Assembly: GCF_921293095.1 (NCBI RefSeq)
Contig: NC_060252.1
Coordinates: 4,216,001-4,280,000, forward strand
DNA length: 64,000 nt
From: Ischnura elegans
Lineage: Eukaryota > Arthropoda > Insecta > Odonata > Coenagrionidae
Direction of reading: 5' to 3'
The notes under the pieces were generated by a model. The model was given only the letters and a program-made list of their open reading frames with translations. It was not told where the DNA came from and did not search any database. Position 1 is the stretch's first letter, and each line of letters opens with the position of its first letter. Position numbers and translations under genes: made by a program. This document shows positions 11,291 through 24,200 of the stretch, in pieces.

Positions 11291-14205
11291 GCAGCTTACA
11301 TTGCCATAATGTGATAATGCCAGTTAAATATTTTGCCTTACTTTAATGAGTGAAGATGTTTCTTACACACTTGGCCGTTTTATTTTATATCATTGACTAA
11401 TAACTTTGAATATCACCGTCGGCTTCATAGGGACGTTATTACTTTGTGATGTACTAATGCGAGTGAATTTAATCTTGCATTGCTAATTGTATCGACGTGC
11501 ACTTCCCTAATTCCCTGAGATTGATTGTTAATTATCAATTACGCAGGATAGATATAGTGTAAATTTCCTTTGCGACGGTTCGTCTCCTTTGCATCGTAAT
11601 AAACAATAAAAATTGCAAATTTTACCGATGAAAAGTAATTAAATCAGTGGTTACGTAATGTATATTTTTCACTATTGAAGACGTATGTATGGTCGTACAC
11701 TTCCGGGGTGGTTTCGTCTTGTCCGAGGAGAATGGCAGTGCCAATGCAGGAAACAACCTCTCATCCAAGGTGTATGGAGCTTCGACAGATGCGAATTTCA
11801 CTGATGAGTCTCGTTCTTTGAAGGTGATAAGGGCGGATGTCCTATTGATCGCACGTTTGCTACTCAAATGGCAACTTATGATGGTAAAACCATTGGGCCG
11901 CAGACTTTTTCACATAACCGAATACCATTACCCGGCAATGAAAATCATTCTGACCCCAGCTAACATCAGCATTTTCTCTCTTACACAAGTTTTTTCTTCG
12001 GTACATCTAGTTGCGATATTTGGGATTGAGGGTGGTTATTGTCCCAATGCACTACATTGGATAGGTAAGCTGTCCGCATTGCCTAAGAGCTCTTTCTCTT
12101 TGGTGAATTTAAACGTTTGTAGTACGATGATATTTCTTAGATACGGGTGTGTTAATGGGAAATTTATTATTTATATTTTTATAGTTAATGAGACGGTGTT
12201 TTGATAATGAGGTTTAATAGATTTTGATAATGAGTCTTTTTTTTACTACCGCTTGGTGCGTGTCAAAGCAATTGGATATCGTTCATATCACGATCGCATG
12301 ATCGAACGGCACTATTAGATTTTCTTAACCGCATGGAAACTCGAGAAAAGTTTATTCAGGTTATCATATCGTCACAAAGATGAGATAATATGTAGCTAGT
12401 CAGAAAACCCTTTATCACCAAAGCTGTATTTCAATTAAAACTCTATTCTAAGAAAACGTTTGCATGCTGCATCGTCTTGGAGTTCTGGCCCCTTTTCAAA
12501 TGCGAAATCTAAATTTAAATTTAATAGCGCTTTAAGGATACCGCTTGTCGCTATTTCTGACTGGTCGAATCTGCATGTTTCCAGACAAAATAAAATTTGC
12601 CCAAAATACGGTAGCGTAAATGTTTATCGCATTTCAATGTAATTTGAAGCGCAGAACAAACAGTAAGCATAGAGATCGATGGCTGTAATCGAAAGCTGTG
12701 CTTTAAGAAAGTAAAAACAGCTTTCTAGTAAAAATGCTAAACATGAAATAGAATAGAAAAATTTTAAAAAACGTTGCGAAAAATAAGCTTCACAACCGTT
12801 CGACGCTCATCAAAAAATGTAACGCGTACTGCATGCCATGTAACACAGTTCAGAGAATAGCAAACTGCCTAAACACACGCTGATAAAATTTTATTAATTT
12901 TTTTCTAATTTCACCTATGTTGGTGAATCGACTGAAGCTTACTTTTATGAAACCCATGTTAATTTTCATTCCATGATTTATATTTATTACACAAAAAACG
13001 GGATGAACACTTAAATGTTACCGTAGTATTTTGGTAAATACGGCGGATGGCCGATACATTGCAAGTTATTTTCGAACGGAAAGTAAACGTTTTTATCTCG
13101 AAGTTTTGTACAGTAAAACTGGAGCGGTGTAGTTTAAGGTTGACCTTGAGGAATTGAAATGGTCTGCCATTACTTATGTGGGGTCAAAGATTAATCACAT
13201 TCGTTAAGAAATTGAGAATCGTATTCTACTTGCTGGAAAAAAATCAATTAATGTAATAATTTTCTGCTCCAATTTCATTTCCATCATAGACGATAATATA
13301 GGTACCACAATTTTTCACCCATATAAATATATTCATTTTCTTGCAAAACACGTAACCTGATTCAATAGCATTTGGAGTCCTTTGAGTAGGGAACGGCCTA
13401 AGAATATGGAGGGAAATTCCAATTCAGCGGAAACTTTGAGTTTGTGGGTGAAAGAAGTACCAATATAGACTGAGTGAGGACTTTCACTACTCCGCCGATG
13501 TTTTTCCTCTTTGCTCGGAGGCTTTCTCATGTTGCACGAATCCATCTATTTCCGAAGGGACACACGATTACGTGTACCGCAACCTGCACTTGCCACTCTT
13601 CACGAAGAAGAAAGTGAAAACTCGAAGCGAATGAGCAATCGGAAGGACCCCAAGAATGTGTCGCGATCGCCGGACACTGTGAATTATGTGTCGCGAGCTG
13701 CAGATTTGGAAATGCTATAGTATTTGGAGGAGGTGACCGACAGCTGAGGGGCCATAAATATTTTTATGCAGGATTCTCCACTCCCCCAATTCCATCGAAT
13801 GCCGCCGGTCGCTCCAGTCGCTGCGCTATCCCGCTTTAGATACGCTACGCGGCAAATGTAATCTTTTCTTGCTAAAAATTAGGATCCATATGTAAACAAA
13901 ATATACCTCAATTCGTTTATATTAAACTCAATTTTACAGGAAAAAGTGTAAACATTTTCAGGTGATTTTTTTTTCGTTTAGAATGCGATGTAAATATGTG
14001 ATACTGTGCTTTTGTTTTTATAAATTCTCTCTACTCGAAATTAATTTCATTATTTTCACTGAAAATTTTGTTTCTACGCGAGGAAGTATTTTGAGCACAT
14101 GCGACGTCTGATTTTTTCCCATTTTTTCACGAGGAAGCTTCCTTTGAGTTATTTTCCCTCACGCATTTTTGTTCCGACGCGTCCAAGCGAGGTGCGTCCA
14201 AGGAC
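11291..14205. other. Anonymous AT-rich stretch
   Basis: The longest single reading frame of the window (11689-12204, 171 codons, + strand) lies here. It has no recognised domain and a low-complexity hydrophobic C-terminal half, and I judge it a chance frame. Nothing else is supportable. Confidence 0.35.
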
Positions 14206-14471
14206 TTTAAATGGCGCGACCGGAGTTTAAGCCCCTTATTCGCCAATTGGCGTATTGGCGGCGGTTTCTAGAAACATTTTTCCCGCGCGCTATGGTTACA
14301 AAAATTTTATCAACAAATCATAAATTTTGTCAAATTTTATTTGTTATTAAAGCAAAAACCGACCCAACCCAAATCAACCCAAACCAACCCAACCCAACCC
14401 AAACCAAAAAATAGTTCTAGAAACCGCCGCCAATACGCCAAGGGGCTTAAACTCCGGTTCACCCCTTTAAA
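14206..14471. mobile_element. Small TTTAAA-bounded inverted-repeat element (MITE-like)
   Basis: Both boundaries read TTTAAA (14206-14211 and 14466-14471). The arms share CCGGAGTTTAAGCCCCTT and GGCGTATTGGCGGCGG in inverted orientation; the left arm has a short extra insert reading roughly ATTCGCCAATT. The embedded TTAA would suit a piggyBac-type target duplication, but a TIR containing TTTAAA is equally possible. The interior carries an imperfect AACCC repeat tract (about 14365-14405). Confidence 0.7.
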
Positions 14472-14779
14472 TATTCAGATAGATAGTTGGTGACTTCCTC
14501 TTCGTTTATTACAAAGTTAAAAGATTTGAATTCATGCAGAGTACACGGACATTACTGATAATCAACAATTGCTTGGAGATTTGTTTACACACACGGTAGT
14601 TATGTGTTTGTTGACAACTAAATTCGAGCTGAGCTTACCTCTAATTCAATTATTTTAATACTATTTTAATATTACTTTAACATTTTTAACATGTTTGAAC
14701 ATTTAAATTTTTTTAAATATTGTTAAAAAGATCAGCCAATACATTAGTAAAAGCGAAAAAAATCTTATTTTTTTTGACC
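14472..14779. other. AT-rich spacer
   Basis: Very AT-rich with no recognised feature. Confidence 0.35.
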
Positions 14780-15020
14780 GTCTTAACAATCAACTCCTAA
14801 AACCATATCTCTAAGATAAAGTTGAATTTTTTTTGTAAACTTTTCCTATTTTTTAATGTCCAATATGTTATCCGGGGCTGAGACGAATCCAAAGAGCCTA
14901 ATGTCACTAAAATCGGTGTAGCCGTTCTCGAGTTATAAGTGTTCTAACTAACACGATTTTCGACTTTCTTTTTAGATATATATAGATATATATAGATAGA
15001 AGAAGAAGAAGAAGATTGAG
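14780..15020 (+). repeat. Possible LINE 3' end with GAA microsatellite tail
   Basis: The segment ends with a TATATAGA repeat and then five GAA units (about 14998-15015). The upstream text (AATCGGTGTAGCCGTTCTCG, then AGTTATAAGTGT) is of the kind often found just before the tails of RTE-type LINEs and their derivatives. No coding part is left. The assignment rests on tail structure and general resemblance only. Confidence 0.35.
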
Positions 15021-15552
15021 TTTATAAGTTGAAATTTCAACGCTCTGCGTAGTAGGAAAACAACATAACCGGAAAGCTATAAGCTATAACCATAGCGATT
15101 AATAATTCTCTTGGTGGAAGAAGTTAAAGCAAAATTCACCTATAAGGCGCTTCTCGAGAGCCTCTTGGTACAGATGGCTCGCATTCAAATGAGTGACCGC
15201 TCGCAGAAAAGATGATTGATCGTCCCCAACTCTGGAGGACTTTCCTTCCCTAGCTCACCCTCTCTGGATTTAATATAAGTTCATGGTCATGTGACTACAT
15301 TAATGGTTTCATTTTGCATATTAGTATGGGCTGAAATTGAAAATATATTGGAGTACTGGAGGTGGATTTATCATCCATCATGGGGTGCACAATTCATGTG
15401 GTATTAAATGTTGCACATGTCCCGTCAACATTTCTATTCAATTATGTAGCAATAGAAATAGAGAGGGAGGTGGGAATGTTGCTCAAATTTCCCTCCGACT
15501 GATACTATAGATAATAGCGAAACTCCATTTGTTGCAATACTTTTGAACCTGA
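15021..15552. other. Anonymous stretch
   Basis: No coding domain or repeat structure recognised between the GAA tail and the hAT target duplication. Confidence 0.35.
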
Positions 15553-16539
15553 CTGTACATTAGGCCGGTCCTTATTTTTCAGAATTGCGAAAAGTTATGT
15601 TTTCCTAGTCTCAAAATGATCCAAATTAGGTTTATATTCACGTGTTAAAATTTCGTTACTTTATAATAACGGCAACCCGTGCCCCAAGGGCCCTAAGTAC
15701 TAAGGACCCTCAATTGAGTTTTTTGGAGCAGAAAAAGTGCTATTTATTAGTAAAACGTAAAAGTAAAGCTCTGTAGGGCTGATTTTCTGTTTGTTTAGAC
15801 CTATCTCTAAGCGTTTATGAGATATCGTCCGTCGTAATGCAATCCACCCCCCAGGGCGCCACGCCGCACCTCGGCGCCGCTGAGGTAGGGCCCGCAACAC
15901 TTACTAGAGACACCCCCTCCACCCCCTCTCCTCCCTCGACAAAGACTTTGCTTCTGATGACAATATTTACATGCTAGTGGTAAATAATTGAACAGGTTGT
16001 TCCTCTTGTATCATGGTTAATGTTGTTTAAGCCTACAATGTCAATTTTAACCCTTCAGTGCCATCCTATGCACTGGATACCGACCCCTTAAACCTTAATT
16101 TGTTGCCACCATACGGCTGCGAACCATTCCAGCAAGTTCCAAGATGCTCTTTATGTACAGAATATTAAAAGCATGTGACACAATTGTGTCAGTGAATTAT
16201 AAAGGAATGAGCAGGGCTTCCATGGAAGTGGAGTGCAATTGCAAGGCTCCAACACTAGATAAAAATATTCAAAAAAGAAGAGACGAGGCAGTCAGTTCAC
16301 AGACAGTGGAGAGATAGTTCTAGTGTATAGGGTGCAAAGGATACGAAGAGCTAAGTTTTTTAGGATGTAAGGAGAAAAATGGTGAAATAACTAGTTTATC
16401 GTGAATACACGTGACGTTCATTTTAAGAATAGGCCAACAAGGAAAGGCATGAATAAAGACTAAATCCAGGCATTAAACTGGTTGTAAAAGAAAGTGAAGA
16501 AAAACTTGGCTGAAAGTTACCTACAGTGACAATAGTACT

Positions 16540-17640
16540 GTGTGTTTTCTCTATCACCAAATGTGTTCGAGATGCATGAGACTTAGTGCGAGAAAAAACG
16601 TAAGAAATGCGTTTCATCCATGGTACAAAACGATAATTCCTGTTATTACGGAAAATAAGGCGATTGAAAAGTTAGAAAAATTACGCAAAGAATGGATGAA
16701 CGTGCGACGAAATAAAAAGAGAGCGCGAAATACAATGGATATGAAGGGAAGAGAATCTTTCGTAACAAAACTTGATGATTTGTTTGACATTGCAAGGAGT
16801 GGTGCCATTGAGTTATTGACGCACGTGGAGGAAAGTGCAGTTAATCTCTCGGACAAATGTGCTTGGGCTGAAGAAGTAAAATTCTTACGCAATCAAAGAG
16901 GAGCGCGAAATGCAGTTATTACATAGTGGAATAGATTTCAATATATTCAATAAGATTGTAAAAGATGTGGTTCTCCGCTCCTTGTGGTGCATCTGCTCCC
17001 AACAGTGACGCGCAGTTCCTTAAAAGATTTGTTAATTACGAAAGTATTAACCTGGACATAGAGAAAGCAGTACAAAAGAGGTTTCCAAGCCACTTGTGGT
17101 ACCTGAGTGAGGAGTTGTAGGCCTGTCATTCTTTGACGGATCCTTTTCTATGTATGAAAAGGAAAACGTGATACGGCGCGCCGTATGAGGACATGTGTGG
17201 GAAAATATGATCCACCGAAGAAGGCATTCTATAAGCATAAAGACATGACTATTGTATCTATATCAAATTTTGTCACTACTAATTGGAGAAAGCTATTTAA
17301 TACATTGTAAATATGCAATCCATTCTTTGATTCGCACATGCGAGGATGGGATGAACATCCAAGAACGATTTGCAAATTGTTCGGGGTCCTCAAGAGGTAA
17401 ATGACTGTGCAGAGAGAGGGGGAACAAATTCAAGGTCTTAAGTCAATCACGTAGAAGGAAGAGAGCTTTCAAAATGTGTTACTAAGTGTGAATTTTCATC
17501 GTAGCACAACCCTTAACGTGCGCAAAGACGCTTTAATTGCCAAATATGGGGTGTCAGTGAAAGATTAGAAGTACTCAGAAAATGTATTTTATTTTGGTTG
17601 ATATCTACTGAAATTCATGTACAGCGTGAAAATAAATTGA
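16540..17640 (+). pseudogene. Decayed gene between the arms of the second hAT
   Basis: The 16540-16926 frame (128 codons) is lysine/arginine-rich and contains ESFVTKLDDLFDIARSGAIE and, near its end, EVKFLRNQRGARNA. These resemble a widespread arthropod family of unknown function, with a LFDIAHADA-type motif and a later AERG motif. Further similarity continues out of frame: RPVILFF near 17125 and a segment like EVNDCAERE near 17395. Several stops and frameshifts break it, so it is not functional. The family comparison is from memory and unverified. I cannot say whether this gene encodes the element's own mobility protein or was captured. I do not recognise a hAT transposase catalytic or dimerisation region in it. 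Confidence 0.4.
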
Positions 17641-17816
17641 TCAATTGGAATGGAAATATTGTCATGACAATTCAATTCTTTCAAACGTAAGCACATTTCT
17701 TCAGAGGCCATATCTTGCCAGTGGGAGCAAAGACTTTGTCGAGGGAGGGGAAGGGGTGGAGGGGGTGTCTCTAGTAGGTGTTGCGGGCCCTACCTCAGCG
17801 GCGCCGAGGTGCGGCG

Positions 17817-20800
17817 CACAGTGGTCCGGATCCGGAAAAAGGTGGACAAAAATCATTTTTTCGACTTTCTTGAAACTCATTTAGACTATAGAAGTTATGT
17901 AGTAATATGTCTGGGGTATCACCTTTCATGCTTACTTTTTTATAAAAAAAAATGCTTGCTTAGATATATTGCGTCAAAGTAACACTATTTCTAATGGAAA
18001 CTTGATTTTTCCGTTTTTTCGAAAATTACGCATTTTAGATTTATTTTTGGCTTTACGCCGCCAATTATATTCGTAAAATAACTTTGCACTATAGTAATAT
18101 AGACATTTCTCTGTCATAAAATATATATTTCAACCTTATAGAGATGTTGATGATTGCTGTAGAATTATTTGAAGGGGAGTAATTTTTTTCGGAAAAATTC
18201 GCATATTTGTTGAGTTATAAAAAAAGTGACGTCGATTTGCGCGAACTCGGCTATTGGTGACAATAAAGTACAGTATTATAAAGATATTAGTAAAGAAATC
18301 AGCTGCAAATCTGTGCGAGTCAGCGAATAACAACGATTTATGTTCCCAGCCGCGGTAGACGTGAGCGTCGGCACGCTAGCATCAGCGCAGTGTAGGCACA
18401 TGGTAAAATGTGACTCCCAATGTTTAATGGGCCAGAATTACAAAAATAAGAATTTTAGCATTTTAAAACCTATTTTATACTTTGTAATCATCCAAACTTT
18501 ATCTGTGTGTGGACCAATAGAATAATTTCGCAGCAATTTTAATTAGATTAAGCGCAGTTGGGACGCTGGGAGAGGAGATAAAATATTTTCGTCGATCGCT
18601 TCTCAGAACGACTTCAATCGCGATTTGGTAATACATTGAAGTAAATACGACAGGCTACATGCACTGCTACCGGGAAAACCCACAACCGCCTTCCCTTTCT
18701 TTCAATCCGAACGGGCAAGAGACCCGTTACCCGAACACGTGTCGGACCTCAGGGAAGTGGGAAGGGGTCTTTAGTCGGGACATTTTGCCATCTTTTGTCA
18801 TTTTGCTATTTTGCCACTTGGTGCACCACCCAACTTGAGTTTATTGCTTTTCTAGGGGCGGTCTGGCTTGCAAGTGAAGCTGCACGTGTTAATAGGTGAG
18901 GGCTTTACCCTCCACCCGCTTCCTTTTGGACGGATTTTATTACAGGTCCGCCGCTAGTATGTATTTTCGCTCAAAATCCAAATGTTTCACATTTTCTTTA
19001 CGGGGTCCAACCCTACCCCAACAAGTTATCCAGGGGAATACCCACATTTCCATTGGTAAAGATTACTCCTCTTTATAACCCCATCCAAATTTCGGTCGAA
19101 ACATTTTGGTACCCTTCAGTTTAAACTTTTCTGTCGATGTGAACACCTACCCATCACTAATTGCGAGGTCCTATTTTGGCTACAGTTTTTGTGATTTACA
19201 GTGATCTCGCAAAGAAGTTATAGTGTTGTGATAACTAAAAAAATTGTGATTAAGTGATTTATTAGTTCCTGACAACCACATAAATAAGGATTATGGAGCA
19301 GGTATACTATGTTTCATTTATTTCCGTTTTTTTTAAATTGGTCTGAGACGAGGCACCGCACTAATTTTTCAGATTTTCCCTTCTATTTGATATTTAAACT
19401 TTTTAGAAAGAAGACTGTTGTGTAGCTTTTCGCAAACCTGTGTTTTTTATTGTTGACTGTCAACAATGTCATGGGCATTTACGCGGCGTATATTGCACGA
19501 AAAAATGCTGTAGAAAAAAGAGAGTCTATAGCGAGATATCTAAGAGAGTTGTTTCAGATTACACGGAGACGAGGAGGCAAAACTAGAGCTTAATAATTTT
19601 TTAAAGATTTTTTTTTATTCTAACGAGAGAAGATGGCGAGCTAGTTCGCGATCAAACTCATCTTTTTTGTAGAGGAATTGCACTTGGCTGGACAAAATTG
19701 TTGATTTCCCTGATGTTGTATTTCGCAACCTTCAAAGCACCTCAGGTTCGTATTTTCCTTGTATTCTAATTGTGATATGGGGTCCCCTGGGATATTGTTC
19801 TAGTAGTCTTATTTTTTAATAGGTACCTACGAATTTAAAAAGAGAATGGGCCTTTTAGTTGATGTGCCGGAGCCAAAATATGGTACATCCAGTGATGGAA
19901 ACTTAGCTAGGCGCTTCTTCTCGCCTATCGGCTGAAGTTACTGGCGAGGGTCAATATTTTTGAATGCTTTCTTTTTATTGTTGCTCTTTGTTGCACATCT
20001 TTTTATTATTGCTCTATGCAGTACTTTTCACATGAAATAACATAGTTAATTAATTTTCAGGAGTAGAGAAAGAGTTAATCTTTCAATTCTCAACAATTAT
20101 AAGGTCTTTGTCTTGCGGATTTTTGATTGATTCAGTAAAATTTAAAAAGTTCTGTATGGATACACTTCACACTAATGAGGATATTTTCCAGAGACTGATC
20201 CTAATATCGGATCCTTTTAATAGCAATTAGGAACTGAGCTAAACAAATGCCGGGGCCTTAAAGAATTTCCGCAGGAGGTTCGTGATCTCTTGGTCTTGTA
20301 AGAGTCTCAAAATTCTTCGAGTGAATGAGAAGAGGAGGATGGGTGGGATTCAGAAGAATCTGATGCTGAACAATTATAATACATAATTGTAAATTTATGA
20401 GGAATTAACCATGCTTTTATGAGAATAAAAGAGTCACTTAAATACTATTTTGACACTTATTTAGTAATTACTTTTTAGTCCATACAGAAGAATCTCATGA
20501 AATCTGGAAATCGCACCTCTTTAACGTAAGTCAATGTACCCAAAAACCCTACTTTTAGCCGTTTTTTTGTTTATTGACTAATTTGAAAGATCACTAACTC
20601 ATTCTATACAACTAATAATCATTTATTTTCATATTTTATCATGATTACCGTTTATCTATGCAGTCAGCGTTACAATTAGCCAGTTAATAAGTTAAAGTTC
20701 CACGATATCGCATGAAATAATAGTTTTTTCGTAAAAATAACTGCATAAATGAAAATAGCTCGCCAAAAAACATGTAGGGAGCAATTTTTAAAGACATCCA

Positions 20801-20848
20801 ACGAAAATCTGATTTTTGTCCAACTTTTTCGCGATCCGGACCACTGTG
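17817..20848. mobile_element. Transib transposon nested in the hAT right arm
   Basis: The ends are CACAGTGGTCCGG at the left and CCGGACCACTGTG at the right. The terminal heptamer CACAGTG is the Transib terminal motif and the same as the heptamer of RAG recombination signals. It is flanked by CGGCG on both sides (17812-17816 and 20849-20853), a 5-base GC-rich duplication characteristic of Transib. The interior holds relics of a Transib transposase. It interrupts the right arm of the older hAT, which resumes at once after it. Confidence 0.9.
19293..20379 (+). pseudogene. Transib transposase relic
   Basis: Transib transposase is a DDE enzyme related to RAG1. Several scattered segments look like it. 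A start with MEQVYYV sits at 19293. A segment reading VDVPEPKYGTSSDGNLARRF is encoded at about 19858-19920, matching the part of Transib proteins with a G-(T/N)-x-D-G-N-x-(A/S)-R-R-F-F signature. At about 20085-20225 a frame runs FSTIIRSLSCGFLIDSVKFK and then DIFQRLILISDPFNSN. An acidic serine-rich tail follows near 20310-20379 before a stop. Frameshifts and in-frame stops break the gene, and the expected length between blocks is far too short, so much of the catalytic centre is gone. No intact DDE triad can be placed. Confidence 0.65.
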
Positions 20849-21281
20849 CGGCGCGGCGTGGCGCCCTGGGGGGTGGATTGCATTACGACGGACGATATCT
20901 CATAAACGTTTAGAGATAGGTCTAAACAAACAGAAAATCAGCCCTACAGAGCTTTACTTTTACGTTTTACTAATAAATAGCACTTTTTCTGCTCCAAAAA
21001 ACTCAATTGAGGCTCCTCAGTATTTAGGGCCCTTGGGGCACGGGTTGCCGTTATTTTAAAGTAACGAAATTTTAACACGTGAATATAAACCTAATTTGGA
21101 TCATTTTGAGACTAGGAAAACATAACTTTTCGCAATTCTAAAAAATAAGGGCCGGTATACTGTACATCAAGCCAGTGATAAGAATGTTTGTTTTTTATTT
21201 TTAGGATTCTGGGGTAGTTCTCATCCCCTTTCTTCCTCTCCGTCCCATAGTTACCTCACTGGATTGGATATTGCATACTCA

Positions 21282-24200
21282 CACTGAAAGAAAAAATTGG
21301 CTGTGGTATCCAAGAGTTGGATCCCACACCCAATTTAAATGGATGCTGGGGCGCCATCCAATTAGTTGGATGAGGCAGCCATTTTAAATGGCTGGGTAAG
21401 AGATGGCTGTGACAACCAAATCGTTGGATACCACAGCCAGCGTCGTTGCGTCTTATACCCATCTATATTGGATGCCGCAGCTTTGCTAAATTGTTGCCGT
21501 AGCGTTTAATGAATGGGTAATATTTTAGCGGATATTATAATTATTATTACTAGTGACACCAGTTAAATATTGTATGTAGGTTATATAATAAAAGATAACA
21601 ATGATATTTTAATATACGCCTTTATTAAAAAATGGAAGAAACTTTTTATAAAGAAATTTAAAAAAAACATACATATGCCAAAAGTACTCAAGAAAAATTT
21701 CCGCATTTTTCCAAACAAAACATTCTACAATGCCAGATTTATCAATCCTGCCAAGACATCTTCATTATCATAGCTATCAATATTCCGTACACTTTCCTTC
21801 CTCTCCTGCAAATATGTGTGACTTGCTTTTGACTTTTACATCAATGACAGAAATAATTGGCTTTAAACTGTAGTAACAAAGCCCAATAAGTCATTTAACC
21901 CCAAATTATCTTCAAGAATTCCAAAGAGAGAAAAAAGAATTCTCTGCTTGCCAACCTCTGCATCAGCAGCAAATTGTATGCATAGGCATTTCCATACCTA
22001 TGCATACAATTTATGCCTTCCACAAGGATGTTAAAGACCTTGGAGTTTTTGTATTTTTTCTATTTGTACAATGAGAAAGGAGGGCTAAAAAGATATTTCC
22101 TAATAATGAGGTGTTTAGTGGCGAGACATAGAAGTATAAGTGCCCCTCACCTTCTAGCCGTCCTTTTACTAATTTCATGTTCATCAACTTAAAAAAATCT
22201 ACATTATTCTCCTGTGACGCACTCCCCCTAACGGCAAAGGGACTTTTATCTTACATTTCCACTTGGGCATGATTTAAGTGGCTTCGAAGAGCTCATATGA
22301 GAGCGGGTATTCTAACTGCTTCCATCTGTGGCTAAATGTTTTCTACTTTTAATATCCGGAATTTATTTTCTTTTTCATCATGGCAACTATGACGAAGGCG
22401 TGACTACTTAAGACGTGATTGCTCCAGGCGTGGTCATTTATATCCGCATGGGACCTATGAGACCCATTAGTGTCTCGTGAGTTTACCACACATTAATATT
22501 AGGCTCTCAAGGAGATGGACCGTGACGTCTCTTGTTTACTTAAATGCATTTTTTTGACCTCAATTTCGTCCCTCAGCTGAATCAGTCTTAGTGGACCATG
22601 GCATTAGTGGAATATCTCTCTTGAATCCTCCTTCTAGTAACGGCAAGATTCTCGAGAAGAACGGAGTGAAATGAGTTCACACTCGATTTTCAAGGAATTA
22701 ACTGTGCGTACTTTGGATTCATGTGTCGAAGATGAAGTTTTTCAGTGCTTCTTGTACAATCAAATGGTTTGAAGTTGTGTGTGTTCCTTATCGTTTTCTT
22801 TGAAAGTGTGGTTGAATAGGCAAAAGTTGTGCCCATTCTGTTCTCAGGTAGCCTGTTATTTTTGTTTGCATTTTTAGACTCCCTATTTTATGTCACCTCT
22901 AGTTAATGTAATTCAAAAGAGTCCTTTTCTTTCTTAAGTGGAATATTTACCTCCTATAACTTCAGGGAGAAGTGAGTAACATAATATTTAACAACTTCCC
23001 AAAAACCCGGTCATTCCAACCCCTGTTTCGACATATACACAGTTCAACAGCCAAATATCGGGAATAGATATCAGGAAGATGAAAATTCTGCAAAATGTAA
23101 GTACAAATTTAATAAGTGGTAGTCCAAATTCCATGGTATAAATTTTGAATAATGATTAGAATGCTATAAACATTAGAGCTGGAGGTTTCACTAATTTTCC
23201 GATGTCTATCACATAAAATTACCCAAGATATTTTAAATACATCTAATTAATGTAATACTGGAGGCAACGTATGAGCACGTGTAACGCATATTTTGCTAAG
23301 GACACTTGTTAGAGGCTAAACATAAATGAAGACGTATGTGTACGCAAACATCGTAGTCCCTCAAAATTTCTTAGAGAACATAATTTATACTGTAGCCATC
23401 ACTGTATCGCGAGCATATTAAAATTTGACATGTGGCAAATCTTGGCAAGGGGCAGAAAAAATCAGTTGCCTTACACACTCACAATAGATTTTTGATGATA
23501 TATAGTCACGTACATATATCAAATGATTTTCAAGAGATGAAAGATTTTCAATAGTCACAAAATTCATAAATACATTAAGGTCAATTCAAATAATAAATGA
23601 TAGTCTATATCCTTTTAAAATGATACTACCTTCGTGCTTCCGAACATGAAGTATTTTATCACCTTTCATTTACTTTTTCTGAAGGCCCTATGGGAGGCAC
23701 TTGACATTCAACGTCCTCTCTCGTCAACATCATTAGGTTTGTATAGTCAATGTATTCATCTGCAAAAAGAAATAACTATGCCATTAAAAATACTCATGCT
23801 GGAAAAAGAGCTTATTTAAGATTCCATTTTTAATTATTTCTGAGATCAAAGAAAGAATGCTGTTGAATGAATGAATGATGATCAAAGAAAGGTAATACTC
23901 TTGCTAAATAGTCTTATTGACCATACTTAAAATCTCTACACCATTAAATACGTGTTTCGTTTATTGGTTCCTCTTTTACAGTTAGTTGCCTAGGTTATAC
24001 ATGAAAAGACAGCAACTTCCTACTCTTAGCATAAGCCATTAATGCATTAGATAAATCAGCATCCATTTTTTGCACGTGTAAACATCAAGAGTTAGTATAT
24101 CAGGAGAAAAATTATAGATAAAATTCTGTGATATGTTACACAGCTTCAAATACGGGCAGAAAAGGTCTATATCGACCTGAGTTCTAAATTTCGTGATACA

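Larger units (their letters stand above)
15561..21159. mobile_element. Second hAT element, carrying a decayed gene and a nested Transib
   Basis: Flanking 8-base duplications CTGTACAT (15553-15560 and 21160-21167) fit the hAT consensus nTnnnnAn. The ends are inverted repeats: left 15561-15952, right 17726-17816 continuing at 20849-21159 after a Transib insertion. Outermost bases are TAGGCCGGTCC on the left and, inverted, TATACCGGCCC on the right. The GC-rich parts of the arms (GGCGCCGAGGTGCGGCG) are preserved on both sides. Without the nested Transib the element would be about 2.57 kb. Confidence 0.85.

Noticed and set aside
11689..12204. Longest open frame in the window (171 codons)
   Set aside because: No recognised domain, hydrophobic low-complexity second half, no splice or promoter context; chance is more likely.
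14365..14405. AACCC array as an internal telomere repeat
   Set aside because: It is short, imperfect and inside a MITE-like element; it does not match the usual insect TTAGG repeat.
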